64,000 nucleotides of DNA from Tetrahymena elliotti 4EA (Eukaryota > Ciliophora > Oligohymenophorea > Hymenostomatida > Tetrahymenidae), in assembly GCA_000231825.2 (NCBI GenBank), contig JH720297.1, forward strand, positions 565,010-629,009, read 5' to 3'. The first letter of the stretch is position 1, and each line of letters begins with the position of its first letter. Under the pieces are notes generated by a model. It ran no database searches. It worked only from the letters and a program-made list of their open reading frames with translations, and had not been told where the DNA came from. Positions 13,198-26,884 of the stretch are shown piece after piece. The position numbers and the translations under genes were made by a program.

Positions 13198-16100
13198 ATG
13201 GATGAAGATACTATGCTAGAGTTATTAGCAGAATACTCTGGGAATTGGAGAGATAGGTAGTATTATGAGCATATTGTTCGTGAAATATAAAAGAAATAGC
13301 ATCTTTCATAATTGATTTAAGAGCATAACCACGATCCTAGGGATTAGTTAATGCTTGAAGCTTCAAAGCGCAAAACTGTTTTAGAGATAGAAAAGAAATA
13401 TTAATAGTCTACAATTAATAGCGCATATGTCTTTCCTAGGAAGTAAAATATGAGTAAAGCAGCCCATAATTCTTCTGATTAGACAGGAGGAGGAGGAGAT
13501 GCTTAGCCTAATGATGATTCATATAATAATTCTTTAGATGTTGATTTTTACAACTTAAAAGCATAAAACACAAAGAAAAAGAGATAAGTAATCAAAGTAC
13601 CACAAGGCTAAGAATAGAATGGCAAAGCTGCTGTTTAATAAGTTTAGAGTATTAAAGTTAATATAAATAATTCTTAATAATCAAATGAGAGCAATTCATT
13701 ATCTCCGATTTCTCGCTTGTAGTAGCATTAAAGCAACTAAGCAAACTCTTCTATTTCTCAAAGCAAGACAATAAACTTGGGTAACCCTAATTAATATTAA
13801 AATAAAGGTGAAGTATTAAAGTAAAATTTGTAAAATGGATAAGCAAAAAATAATGAAAACTTTTTACGCAACTTTCATAAAGAAGATAATGATGAAAAAG
13901 GAAATAAAGTATAGAAGATAGCACTTAATTAAAGCTAAGAGAAATATTAATTAAATGGTAATTCCAGCCAAAATGCAAATTAGCTGGCTCATAGCATGAA
14001 TATTTAACCTCTAAATAATAATAACAATCAGCTTCAGCAAAACAATGGAGGAATTATTAGCCCAAACAAATAGAATACCAAAGCAGGTATCAATGAAGCA
14101 TTTTCTCCTTCATAAATTATTAACAAGTAATTATAAGCAAATGTTAATACTGGAAACAAAAGTAATGTCAATAATTAATAGCAATAGCAATATCAAAAAA
14201 CATTTTTATAGAACCAGATCATCAAGCAATAATAGCAAGCAATTTTAAGAAATAGCTAGGAAGATACCCAGACCATAGGTAAAGCAAAAAATGATAAAAA
14301 TAGTTAACATGCTTAAAAAGACAAAGAATATAATTAAATTGAATCTGGAGTAGGAACCAGATTAAACACTTGCACAAATGATACAGAAAAAGATCCTGAA
14401 ATAGTTATCAAGGTATAAAAATAAATAAAGAGTTAAAGCAACTCTCCCATAAGTAAAGTGAACGGTTAAGTATAAAACATGAACAGCAACAACAATAATA
14501 ATAACTATTATCTATCTCCTTAGTAATAATAGCAAGCTCAGCTCAATCAAAATTAATTTCAGAATCAAAACTCATAAATAAAAAGTAAATTTTAAATCAA
14601 TTTAAATTTATATGAATGTGTCTTTTATGGAGTTTGTTTGTTTCATAAAACACTCTCTAAATGTAAAATGTTTGTTTTAATTTAATCATTTTTATTAAAT
14701 AAAGATAGCACTACTACATAATAGATACCTGGAAAAACTTAGAATAACTTTTAAAATAATTCTAAGAATTAAAATCTTAGCTCAATAGGAAATGGAAAAG
14801 AGATGCAACCCCAAAATTAGAAAATAAATACCAATTAAATTAATTAAAAAGAATTAAACAAGCATAGCAATTTGATAGATTCAATACTCAACCGTTAATA
14901 ATAGCAGTATTTAGGTGCGAACAACTTAATGCTAAACCATCAGATTTTAAATACTTAAGAAAGTGCGAATGGGAATGAAGACTCGACGCTATCATTAAAT
15001 TAATTCACTTAATAAAGTTCAAAGTCTTAAAACTAATTAAATCAGGGAGAAAATGATTAGCAATAAATATTAAAATAAATTCATAGTTAAAATGTTAACT
15101 AAAATAATATATATAACTCTAAAAAACTCTATTAACTCAATTCAAATATACCCATAAACAATATATTACAATAACAGCAATAATAATAATAATAATAGTA
15201 GTAGTAATAGTAATAATAGTTATTGTAAAATTAACAAAATGTTATACATAACAAATAAAGAAAATTAATATAGCAAAATGGAATCTAGCAAAATGTTAAT
15301 TAAAATGGTGCTCTCTAATCTTCCTAACATCATTAACACTAAAATTAGAATGGAAGTTAGCAAAGCTAATCTCCATTTACCTCTTATAGTTAACAAAATA
15401 TTATAGTTTAAAATAATTCTCAGATTTAGTACTTACCCTCAAACGAACAACTATCAAGCAATTAAAATTTAGATTAAGTTAGAACCAATACAATCAACTT
15501 AAATTAAAATAACTAAGCATTATATAACACCAATGGATAAATAGCTTATTTGAATGAAAATGTAGTGAATTCATAAAATGGAGCAGATAATTAATTAATT
15601 AATCAATATAATTAATACAATGAAGAAAATAGCATGGCTATTGATTCTCAACGTAAAAACTCTGTAAGAAGTAAAAGAAGCGGTGGGCCAAATGGGATTT
15701 AAGAAGATTAAGAGCATAAGAATTTAACTCAAAACTCTTAACAAAATTTGTAATTCTCTCAAACACACTCTTCTCAATACAAAAACAAATGGATAGACTT
15801 CAAAAAAATTAATTAGTAAATTTTTAATTCTTTATAAAGCTTTTAAATTGATAAATTTAGATTTTCAATACAAAAAAATATCCTAAATTAGCTCTGTCGA
15901 TTATTTTCATTTGATTTTGGAACAATTTATTTTTGAGATAATTTCTTTAGCTTATTAATTAATTTTTTTTATTCTATTAAAATTAAATAATAAGAGCAAA
16001 AATAAGATTATGAGAATTTCAAATAACTTTTCTAAAACTTCAATTTTTAAGATAAACTAAAAATGATAATTTTATTTTAGTTTTAATAATTATTTTTAGA

Positions 16101-17891
16101 ATAAATTTAATCAAAAATGTTCATTTTGAAGCATGAGATAAAATTATATTTTAAAACAGATAATATAAAGGGGCTGAGAGATAAAATGGAGGGGCTATAA
16201 ATTAAACTTAACTTGAAGATCATAATAGTGCTACAGCTAATTACAGAAATACATTCAATTCAGTGAGCCCAAATGGACACCAAAGCACCTAAAATAACAA
16301 TAAAAAAGGATAAAGTTCTATTAATAATTATTTATCTCTTTCATCAGCTATGAATAATATTGGAAACTCACCTTAAATTTAATAAAGCTCAACAGCAAAA
16401 AATAAATAAGGATTAGTATCATCTATGACACAATCAAATCATTATCTTAATTAAGCTGCAAATAGTTAAAATTCTGGATAACCTGCTCTATAAAAGGTAC
16501 CTTCATCTCATTTATACCAAAATTAATAATCTAATTTAGGCAACTCTCATAACATGCAAATAAATCTATAAACCTAAGTAAATTCTTTTAAATTATAAAA
16601 TTATCATTAAAAAATAAATTATTTATAGAATTCATAAGAGCTTGCTGCATATCAAATAAAAAGTGGAAAGTTAGGACTGGCTGAAAATTAAAGCATAGAT
16701 AAAAATTATCACACACAATTTATAAATAATGCTAAATAATTTCATTAGCAATAACAGTAATTTTTACTGCAGTAAAGTCAAGCTATTGAAGAAAATAACT
16801 AAAATACAGCTCTTAATTCTAAGAATGGTCAAAGAAAACAGATCAATAAAGTCAATTCATGTAAAAGTTTTGAAATAAGAGATAAGTTTAATAAAACTGC
16901 AACTAAGAATAATCCTAACAATATTATAATTAATTTATCAAATGTAAATGGTAGCACTAGCAATAATAACTATCACAATTTATATGCATAAAATTTAAAT
17001 CACACTACTGGTAATCATAATATGTCAGCTCTTAATAATAACAGTAATATGAATAGTAGTACAATCAATTAAAATTCTGTTTAAAATAACAACCTACTTT
17101 AATCCTAAATTATTTAGTAACAAAACAATAGTAATTCTTAACAGTAAAGTAAACAAAATTTAATGAGCTCATCATAAAATATAATTTCATATTTACCTTC
17201 TTCACAAAGTAAGAATACTTATTCTGCTGCTCTTTATTAAAAATCATAAAACAATATTTTGAGTAAACAAGCTAAAAATCCAACAGAAAATACAATGAGC
17301 AATCTTTTCAATAATATACATAGTAACAGCTCAAATAATATGCTATCGAATAGTGGTATTGTAGCTATATCAGGAACTAATGGAGTCAATTCATCTGTTA
17401 ACATTCCAAGGAATACATCATAGAATGCAACTGGATCAACATCATAAAGTATTAATAATTTAAATTTAAATAGTTATTTAACTAATCACAATTAAAACTC
17501 TAACACTAAATTAGCCAAAAAAATAGACATGTATAAAGTTTTTAATTCTACAAATTCCAACAGTTTCAGCAACTAAAAGGAGTAGCAAGCCTCAGTTAAA
17601 TAAGCTAAAAACCTAGGATTAGTATTATAAAAAATAATTAAAAATAAAACTCTAAAAATAAATGAAAAGAGCAATTAACTTAATTAATAAATATAAATGG
17701 CCAGCAATTAAATTTAAAATAGCTTAGTTTAGTCTAATACTAACTAAAATTAAGGAGTAGCAGCAAAAAAGCAATCTACTCCTGGAAAAAAGAAGATGTC
17801 TACATCTGGAAACTCACATTAAAATAACTTTAACAACTCTAATATAAAATCTCCTTAATTTTCTTCTTAAATAAAGAAAAATTACATCTGA
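13198..17891 (+). CDS. Asn/Gln-rich low-complexity protein with polyQ tract
   Basis: Three exons (13198-14584, 14705-15815, 16160-17891) sum to 4230 nt, giving 1409 residues. The first intron (120 nt) keeps frame and has no TGA, but its hydrophobic reading differs sharply from its surroundings and it has GTAAAT...AAAG ends. The second joins in phase 2. The N-terminal 60 residues (MDEDTMLELLAEYSGNW onward) are the only ordinary-looking part and match no domain I recognise. The rest is dominated by Asn, Gln, Ser and Lys, including 17 consecutive Gln codons (15169-15219), most of them TAA/TAG. The C-terminus is basic, ending in lysine-rich AAKKQSTPGKKKM-like sequence. Probably disordered and perhaps condensate-forming or nuclear; this is inference from composition only. 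Confidence 0.75.
15169..15219 (+). repeat. Polyglutamine tract (17 Gln codons)
   Basis: Seventeen consecutive glutamine codons within the N/Q-rich gene. Only four are CAA or CAG; the other thirteen are TAA or TAG. In the standard code this would be a wall of stops. Confidence 0.9.
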
Positions 17892-19030
17892 TATTTATCA
17901 AATTCGACAACCAAAAATAAATGGAATAAAACATTGTTTTAATTAAAAATCGTGCTTCGAATATTTAAATGCATAAGTAAGTAATTACTTTAACAAAAAA
18001 AATTTTACAAATATCATCTTAATTAATAAAAAATTATTAGACAAGGATATTTATTGTCTACTAATTTAGTACTATGTATTAACTACTATTTAGTTTTCTC
18101 ATATCTAATTATATAAAATTAAAATTTATTATCAAATTAATATAAAAATTATGCACATCCTTTATTAATTTTTATAAATGTAACATTACATTATTCATCA
18201 ATCATCATTTCAAACAGAATTGTGCTAATTTAATTTTAAAATAATATTTATTTTATTTAAATTTAATTATTTTATAAAAATATTTACAAAAAATTGCTTG
18301 CAATTTTTGCAAATTTAAAATTACATAAAATTTTATTTTGAATAAAATAATATTTAAATTTGTGAAACTAACTTTATTTGAAAAACTAATTTTTATATAA
18401 TCATAAACCTTTAACTATTTTATTTAAAATTCCTTCATTTTTAGCAGGAAATGTATTAGTAAAATACAATATTCTAATTTTTGCAAAATGTTAACTAAAA
18501 TTTGGATTAGTTATTAAAATATTTGTTTTAATCGTTAAAAAGATTTTCTTATTTTTATAAATTAAGAACAATTTTTTAATATTTTATAATTATTTTGAAA
18601 AAATAAATTGCATGTTCAGTTAAAAAAAAAATGAAAATGAAAATTTGATTTCAAAATTTATAAATGAATTTTAATTTTTAATATCTTTCTTAAAACTAAT
18701 AAATTGAATTCTCTGTTTATTTTGATTATTAAAAATTTTCTTTGAAAACGCTACTGATTAAAGATAAAAACTTTTTATTTTACTTTCTTATCAAATTGTA
18801 AAATAGAAGAGTTTACATTTTTTCTAAAATTAATTATTTCGCGCAATTTAGGTTATCATTTATAAGGTGTTTGAGATTCTAATCATTATTTTTTATATGG
18901 GATTAATTATCTTTTAACTCCTAAAAAACAAATCTTGTTAAATAATATTAAAAAATATTAGCTATTAAAGATAGCTGTTTGCATAATAAAACATAGTAAG
19001 ATAGAAACATAAGCAAGTTTGTAAAATTAA
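17892..19030. other. Intergenic, AT-rich
   Basis: About 1.1 kb between two same-strand genes. I see no gene, RNA or structured repeat in it. It presumably contains the 3' end of the N/Q-rich transcript and the promoter of the next gene. Confidence 0.5.
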
Positions 19031-19783
19031 ATGAATTAGCAATTTAATTGTGAAGAATTAAGCATTAATTATGAGTAGCCTTGCATCCTTATAGGTGGAT
19101 CCTCTTAGTATAAAACTACTATTTTACTGCATTACGCATATATTAAATCTAAAGAATGTAAAAATTAGCTTGAATATGGAATTGTAGTTTGTAGCTAATT
19201 GAAATTAGATAAAGAAGATAAAATTATATTTGGAAGAAAGACATATTAAAAGTAATTATAGCCATAGCTAACTGAAAAAATAAAGTTAAAATATATAGAA
19301 ACTTATTCAGAATTGTGTAAATTCTTATAAGTCTTGCCTTTAATAGAAAACTGTCCAAAATTTCTCTTTATTGATGATATTAATTTATATGTAGGATAGG
19401 ATCATAAAAAATTAGGATTTTTGTTGCTTCTTTTGAGAAACGCTTCTACTTTTATCACTTCTAGATATGGAAAAACAAGTAACTTCAATGTAATAGCTAC
19501 ATACTAAATAGATTCTATGGAATATGATGTTTATTTAAGAGATAAACCTGCTTTTACTGAAAATGATATTAATCTTTCTTCAGTCAAGCAAAAATGTCTC
19601 TTATTCAAAACTTATAGTTAAAATCTTTTTCAAGTTTAAATATCGATAAATGAACCTAAAGTTAATTTATATAAAGTTTATCAAGATTATACTACTTTAA
19701 AAATGCATAAAGGCATATTTGTTAACAAGGAATTCAAAGAAATATTAGAGTAAATTAAAGGAGTTTTAGTACCTAATTAATGA
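19031..19783 (+). CDS. Small P-loop-like protein, possibly SWSAP1/RecA-like
   Basis: Single exon of 250 residues. Residues about 17-35 (CILIGGSSQYKTTILLHYAY) follow a hydrophobic strand and resemble a Walker A loop (G-G-S-S-Q-Y-K-T-T), though the usual GxGKT glycine before Lys is replaced by Tyr. Near residue 115 a hydrophobic strand ends in FLFIDDIN, as in Walker B. The length and the pair of motifs fit small RecA-like ATPases such as SWSAP1, a partner in homologous recombination, but the match is weak and by eye only. There is no membrane segment. Other P-loop families remain possible; the gene itself is well supported by the continuous frame and composition. Confidence 0.7.
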
Positions 19784-20705
19784 AAAACCTAACAAGCTAC
19801 CTACCTATGTAAATAAACAGAAACCAAAAAATTTATATAAATAACTCACCATACTAATTAATTGTAAATAAAATTGTAAATATATTTAATGTCAATTTAT
19901 TTTATTCAAATGCACTCTTATTAAAAATAAATTGTAAATATTTTATTTTTTTAGTTTTTGTTCAAATCAATTAAGCTAAAAATTATGATTTATTCTTCAA
20001 ACTAATAAGTTCTAACTTTTACTTTTATTGATATTAAGTTAAAATTTAAATGAAATTATTATTATGATCAATAGAAGGTTTAATCATTAAAAGCAGCTAA
20101 AATAAAATTTTACCAAATTTTCTTTTTTTCTTTCTAATAAATATTGCAATCAAAACATTGACTTTTAAGAGAGAAAAACTTGCTTAAAAGTATAAATAAA
20201 AAATTATTATCAGACAAGTGAAATAAATCATTTTAAAAAACTCAATCACTTCTATTGAGATTTTTTTTTAAGTTAATTTATCTTGAATAGAAATTATATT
20301 GATCTCAATTAATAAACCTTGATTTTATTAAATTAAGGATAGAAAAAATCTTTATTTTTTAAGTTAATTTCTATTAATAAATATTTATTTTAACAATAGA
20401 AATTGATTTTGCTTTTAAGATAAATTAACAAAATTTAGATATTTAAGAGGAACTTCAAATATTTTTTGTAAGAATAAAGTTTATGAACATTATAGAAAAT
20501 GGATGATAATATAAATTGTCATTCAATAAAGTTTATTAAGTTTTTGACTTTAGATGGTAATTATTATAAAATTATAATTATTTTTTGATATATTTTAATG
20601 CTTTTTTTACTTTTTAGAATATTTATTTAGTAATTTTTTTTAATTTTTCAAAATTTTTAGCTGCCTCTAAATAAAAAGATTTATTTATTTATTTATGGCT
20701 CAATC
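19784..20705. other. Convergent intergenic region
   Basis: AT-rich spacer between the plus-strand P-loop-like gene and the minus-strand cyclic-nucleotide-binding gene, so it holds two 3' ends. A short ATG-started plus-strand reading near 20500 ends soon at TGA and is not credible as a gene. Confidence 0.45.
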
Positions 20706-23700
20706 TCAACTTATAATCATCAAAGATTTCTTTTTTTCTTTTAGGTCTTTATTATTTTGAAATGATAATTTAGATTAGATTTACTTTTAGATTTGAAAAT
20801 TATTTAATTTCCTAATGTTTTCACTGCTATAAAAATTTCCATTAAATTATGACTTAGGAGAGTTTTACAAATTATTTTAGGTGCCACATGGTGATTATTC
20901 AAAGATCTTTGGGAGAATTAAAGGAGAAGGAGAATGTGTGGTACTTGTAGAAGTAGTGTAATCAGATTTTTGGACAGTTAAGTTTTGTGTAGTAGGATTT
21001 TGTTAAATTTATTAAGTTGATGTTCCAATAGAATCATTCAAGCTTTTTCCTATTTAAGATTTAAAGTAATCACTAAATTTAGCATTCTGGTTGGTTATTT
21101 TTTTTATTTTTCTTACTAAACTTTATTGTTGAGCATCTTCAAACATTTGGTTATTTTTCTTCCAATCACGAATGAAGTTATCTTTAGTAGGTTTTGAGAA
21201 TTTAATTAATTTATTATTTGGGACATTAAATTAGTAAAGATTATGGTCTTCTTTCATAAAATCGAAATCTGATATTTAGTTTTACTAATTCTTTTAATTA
21301 TTATTGAAATTTAAAAGAGCACTTTTATTTTTAGGTTAATTGCTACCTTATTATGATGGAGAATTTTCAAAATCACTCTAATTTATTTGATCAAAGTAAG
21401 ATTATTATTTTTTAGGGAATGTACCTGAGCTTTAAAATTAAGACATTTACACTCTCTTTACTTGGATTACTCCTTACTTATTAGGGGATTGTATAAGTTC
21501 ACTGAATTATTTATCTTCTTATGGAGCAATTTAGTATAAATTATTGTTATTTTATGCAAAATTACTACTCCTATTAAGGATATTAATATTATCTAGAGAC
21601 ATGTGTCCAGCTTGGTTTCTTGAAATTTATTGTCTTATTAAAGATGTTTTGTTATTTGTTCTTTAAGGACTCATAGTTTGTGCTTAACTTTTTAAACATT
21701 CAATTTAATCATTCTAATCTGAATTAGAGTTCTATGAAGTCCTATTGGTTTCTTCTATTTCAGCCATTGATTTGTTAGCTCTTTAGATATTATTTAGTGT
21801 TTGAGGTGCAGACGTCATCTACTGATTTCTTGAAATTTCTTAAACTTTTTTTTCTGCTATAAATTGGTTCATGGCAGAAGAAAAAGAAGATCTTCTATCA
21901 TGAGATTTTTAAGTTGACTTTTAAAAATCTGGAGGACTATCGTTTCTTGCAGCTGGTGTTTTGGATAAACTTTCAGATATCTTGTTTAAGCGTTTATATT
22001 TCAAATATTATGTTTAATTTTAAAACATTAAGCTGTTAGCTTAGCTATAACGATTATTAAGAGCAATTTAAGAAAGAATAGCTTATTGATTCTCACTTCT
22101 TTTATTAAGATGTTCTAAATCAGCTAATTACTAATAAAACTATGTGATTTCATTTTGTTTTTCCTCAGCAGATTTTCCATCATTTTGGTAATGCTTTTCA
22201 ATCAACATTTATATCTTTGTAGGGATGCTATCTTGGATGAGGAAATTTTTGTATTCATGGAATTATTAAATCCTCTTTTACACTCTTTCTTAAAATTCCT
22301 CATTGATTTATTAAAATCTTTTATAAAATGCTTTTTGAATGGAAGTATCTTCATGTAGCTTTCTCAAAAAATCATTAATTTTAATTTTAACTATCACTCC
22401 TGAAAGACTAGAGCAAACTAATTTAAATTCTCGTTGTTTCTTATTTAAAAAGAATTCTTCTCCACAAATTTCACCCTAAGTCAATACCTTAATCTTTTAT
22501 TAAATAAAGTTATTGTAATTTAAAATTTCCAAGCTGACTGAAAATAAATTAAATTAACGTAAGTAAATTTTGAACTAGCTCATATTAATTACAAAAAGCA
22601 ATTTACCTTAATTTATTTAGAAATTTTCTAGGAAGACTTTTTATTTAGGACTGACATACTGAGAATATTTTGTTTTAGAATTTCTTCTTTTTGATCCACT
22701 TACTTTTACACTTATTTGTATACCTGGAGAGTTTTTATAAGAAATAAGAATTAGATTGCAAAAATTTAAATATAATTATTTGTTAGGTGTTTTTAGATTA
22801 ATTTAGTTTTGTGATGACGATATGATTTAATTATATTGCGTTAAGTGATTAAAAACATATCAATAGAAAAAAAAATAATAGTGCTATGAAATTAGTAAAA
22901 AAAGACTATATTTTTTTAAAAATATCAAAACTTTTTTTAGTATTTTGCAAATTTATTAATTCTATAGTTGCTAAATAGGGGAGAAGTAAACACATTCAAG
23001 CATCTATTTACAAAAATTATAAATTTATTTGTTAAAAATCTTTACCTCAAACTCCCCTTCTTTGATGACATACACGCAATCACAAGGGTCTTTTTCATCA
23101 TAAATTACTTCATTCTTTTGAGTTTCTAAAGTCTTATTATTCAAACATAAATACCTTATTTACTTCTAGTTAAAATCTTTGAAAGCTGGCACCTTCTCAA
23201 AAAATTGTATTTCTATATTTTAAGGTAAATAGTAATTTAAATATGCAAGACTTGGAAAAAGTTTATGGAAGTTAAATATTATACCTTTCATTACTTTCTG
23301 TTCTTCATGTTCTTTAAGAATTTTATTGAAATTTTCTTTACTTAGGGTAGCGACGTGAGTTTCACGTAAGGTTTTTATAGTAGCTAATCTTGGTTTGTTA
23401 TTCAATAAGGCTAACTCACCGAAAGCACTACCATCTCCTAATTCTTTAACGCACATGAAATCAGCAAGAGGATCAACTACAGCATCCTATTATGACTCTT
23501 TCTTTTTTTCATCTTTCTTTTCTTCCTTTTCTTTATCTAATACAGCCTAAGGTTTTTTAACAAAGACCCCTACTGATCCTTACAATACTATGTAAAACTT
23601 GTTACCAACAGATCCTATTATATTAATAAAGGAATTTTAGCTAATATTTTTCCATTAAGTAGTTAAATTAAAGTCCTAAAACCCATATATATTAAAATGA

Positions 23701-24177
23701 ATTATCTTAAGGATAGTTGAAAATATATTGATTATCTATTTAATGAACTGAAAAAGAATATAAAAATAGATATTAATATGCTAATTTCATTTAGAAATAG
23801 ATATTAAATTGAAAAATAACTCTCTCTCAAAATAATAGTACAAGTTATAAAGTAAAAATTAGTAGAAAAAAGCTTTTTACCAAACTCAAAAATTATGTCT
23901 CCTTCATTAAATTTCTCAATCTCCATATATTTACAGCACAACTTAGGTACATTTGCAGTTGATGGATTTTAATTATATTGCTTAAAAAATTATAAATCCC
24001 CCACGATTTCTAATAGCTCGTTGCATTATTTTTAAGTTCTTGAGTCACTAGGAGTTTTCAATATCCTAGTAACTTGTTTCATCTAAAGTCAAAAATCAAA
24101 TTAACCTTAAATATTTTACAAATAAATAACCTTACATCTAGCTACTTCTTTTCATCAGAGTTTGATTGCTAGCTCAT
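20706..24177 (-). CDS. Cyclic nucleotide-binding domain protein (two CNB domains)
   Basis: Six exons in transcript order, 24177-24136, 24082-23881, 23614-23012, 22723-22607, 22537-21122 and 21049-20706, sum to 2724 nt (907 residues). CNB domain 1 starts with FNEGDIIFEFGS and GNKFYIVLQGSVGVFVKK. It has a lysine/glutamate-rich insert and then the phosphate-binding cassette FGELALLNNKPRLATI (about residues 210-225), which keeps the Glu and Arg that contact cyclic phosphate. CNB domain 2 begins NEVIYDEKDPCDCVYVIKEG; its cassette region GEICGEEFFLNKKQREFKL is degenerate. After this come a helical region and a long N/Q/S-rich tail. No kinase or channel segment is present, so it may be a cAMP/cGMP sensor or scaffold, or a ciliary protein; this is inference. 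The last intron (21050-21121) is needed to keep frame. Confidence 0.85.
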
Positions 24178-26884
24178 TTCTTTTCTTTTAATTTATATTA
24201 CTGCTTGTGCAATTAATAAGTCTTTTTATTGATATTTTTATATAAAGGTTCTATATCTTTTTTAGTTATTTCTTTTAGTTATTTGATTTAAACAAAAAGT
24301 TTTTTAATCAAATTTTATATAATTTTGCAAAAAAGATGCCTCTATTGAAAACTATATTAACTGAATTGAATTAATTATCTATGACTTGAAGACTGAATAG
24401 TCTTAATTAAGTTTTTTTAGTCTTCTTCTATATTAATTTACTATTAATTGTGGTTTAAACTCGTCCCTAATTTGCTTTTATAAATTAACTTTTTACTCGC
24501 TTTTAAGTACTCTTTTTCATTTTCTTGAAAATTACACAAAAATATTTTTGTATTATCTCCTAAATATAAACAAATATTTTTGAAAACCATTTTGTTGATT
24601 TTTGTCTTCTTTTAATTATAGAAATATAAATTTTTAGAAGCGCTCTTTCTTTCTTTTATAAAAAACTTATGTTTAAAGTATTATCAATATAAGCATAAAT
24701 AGAACAAAATTAATCTTTTGGTCAGATGATTAATTTATTACAGAGCGGAGTTATGTGCTGCAGATGAAAAAATTTATAGAATTTTATATTTATTTAGTAA
24801 TATTATCCTTTAGAATTGTAATGCATATTGTATTTTTGATCATGCTTATGCATCGCTTATCCAAAAATGTTTCTTGAATTTAATTATCTAGTCTAAAAAT
24901 TATTAAGAAAAGCTTTTTAAAAATCAAGCTTTTATTAGGATTTTACAAATTTAATTTTCAGTAAAAATTTAATTTGTAAATTGTAACCCATATCATTTTT
25001 AGATTTTTTACTAAAGTTTCTATCATAGATTTCGAATCAAAGAATATTTATTGAAATGGATTAATTGTAGTTACAACTAATATTTATAACTTATAAAAAA
25101 TACAACTCTTTTATTTATTTATTATTTTTTGAAACTTAATCTTAATTATTAAAATAAAAAAATTAGAGGGTTTTCAAAATATGTATTTCAATATTATTAT
25201 CTGTAAAGCTGTTAATTTTTATAAAAAAATTTTAATTTTGCTTGAAACTAAAAAAATTACCACCTGTCTCATATTCTTACATTTAATACATACTTTGCTA
25301 AAAACTACTAATTATCTAAGCAAATAATGAAATATCACCAAAATAATCATTCGAGTATGTTTAGATCTAAATCAATTTGTTAACAATTAGAGCAAATTAG
25401 AGGTAGTTTTTTATATATTTATTAATTGATTTTATTAAAAAGCATCTGATATAAAAAGTCTAGATAGTTAATTTCAAACATGATTTTTTATTTTGTTAAT
25501 ATACTTATTTCTATCTATTCCATTTTATGTTTTTAACAGAAAAAAATTTAGACTTCAAATACTCTTTGTACTTTACATATTCATTTCTAAAAGGGTTTTA
25601 AAGACAAAAATATTTTAAATTTTTTACAATTATTTTTGGTGTTTTAGTAAATTACTTTATTTTTTCTATCTTTCATTTGTTAAGAAGAAGATATTTTTCG
25701 TTAAATACAAATAATGCTAAATTAATTTTTATTGATTTTTTTTGCTATTTTTAAATTATTTTTTAGAAGTATTTCTAGTCTAATCCTTAAAATTTGTTAG
25801 AAAAAGCTAAAAATGTTTATTTGGTAATTTTATATCATAATTCTGATAATTTAAAATGCTGCTTTAAATATTTTCACTTGTAAATAACTTAATTATTATT
25901 TTTATTACTATTCAAATCCATTAAAAACTAATTTTATCCCCAAAAATATTGTATTAGATTTAATAATATTAACAATATTACTATCTTTAATGAAGAAGAA
26001 TAAATAAGAGAAAAAATATTTTGAAATAATTGAGTTGAAAAATTTTTTATTTTAAAGGTGTTATTGTTTAATTTTATAAATGACAAATTTTTTTTTATTT
26101 AGATTTAATTTTAAGATTTTTGTTTGTACCCATTTACATTTTTTGTCAATTAAATAAATTTGAGTTTTTTATTTTTATAAATTTAATGTAAAAAGAATAA
26201 TTAAAATTAGAAAGTTAGATTTGCAAGGCTAGTCATATTTTGTCTTTTAATTTAAAAATGATAATTTCAAGTATTTATCAATTAAAAAATTTTTTAAATT
26301 GAGTACAAAAAAATATTTATTGATGTAATCAAATTTATTTAGTTATTTTTTTAATGAGTCATACTTATTCGAATTAATAAAGATATTGCGTTTAAAAAAT
26401 TGATCAAAAATAATTGATAAATATAATAATAAAAAAGACTTGTTGTAGATGTATGATGTAAAGTAGATGACAATGGTTATGTCTTAAATGTGAATTAAAG
26501 TTAAACACAAATTAATCAATAGATTAATAGAACTGTGAATCAATGACTGAAATGGCATCATCAAAATAAAAATAAAAATAGACATTGATTAATATATAAA
26601 GTAAATAGATTTGTTCCAATTACATCAATTGATTTCTAATAATCAACACGAAATAAATAAGTTTATTAATTTATTATATGTGTAGAAATCTTATACATTA
26701 TTATATGTCTTTATAAAGTTCAGCTCTTTCCTTTTGAATTGAAAAATATAATAATTATATTTTATCCAAATAATTTCTATAAAATTCGATTAATTGAATT
26801 AATAACTAAAAAAAAAAATATCAACTCATTCAAACATAGACAGAAGATAAGTCCAAAAAATAAATATTTCCATAATAAGCATAA
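24178..26884. other. Long divergent intergenic region
   Basis: About 2.7 kb, extremely AT-rich, between divergently transcribed genes. I found no coding-like stretch on either strand and no RNA gene. It should contain both promoters. Confidence 0.5.

Noticed and set aside
20500..20590. Short ATG-started plus-strand reading (MDDNINCHS...)
   Set aside because: Ends after about 30 codons in the convergent spacer; likely chance.
20880..21140. Plus-strand open reading starting VPHGDYSKIFGRIKG
   Set aside because: It is the antisense of the last exon of the minus-strand cyclic-nucleotide-binding gene, whose reading is Ser/Thr/Asn/Gln-rich and splices in frame.
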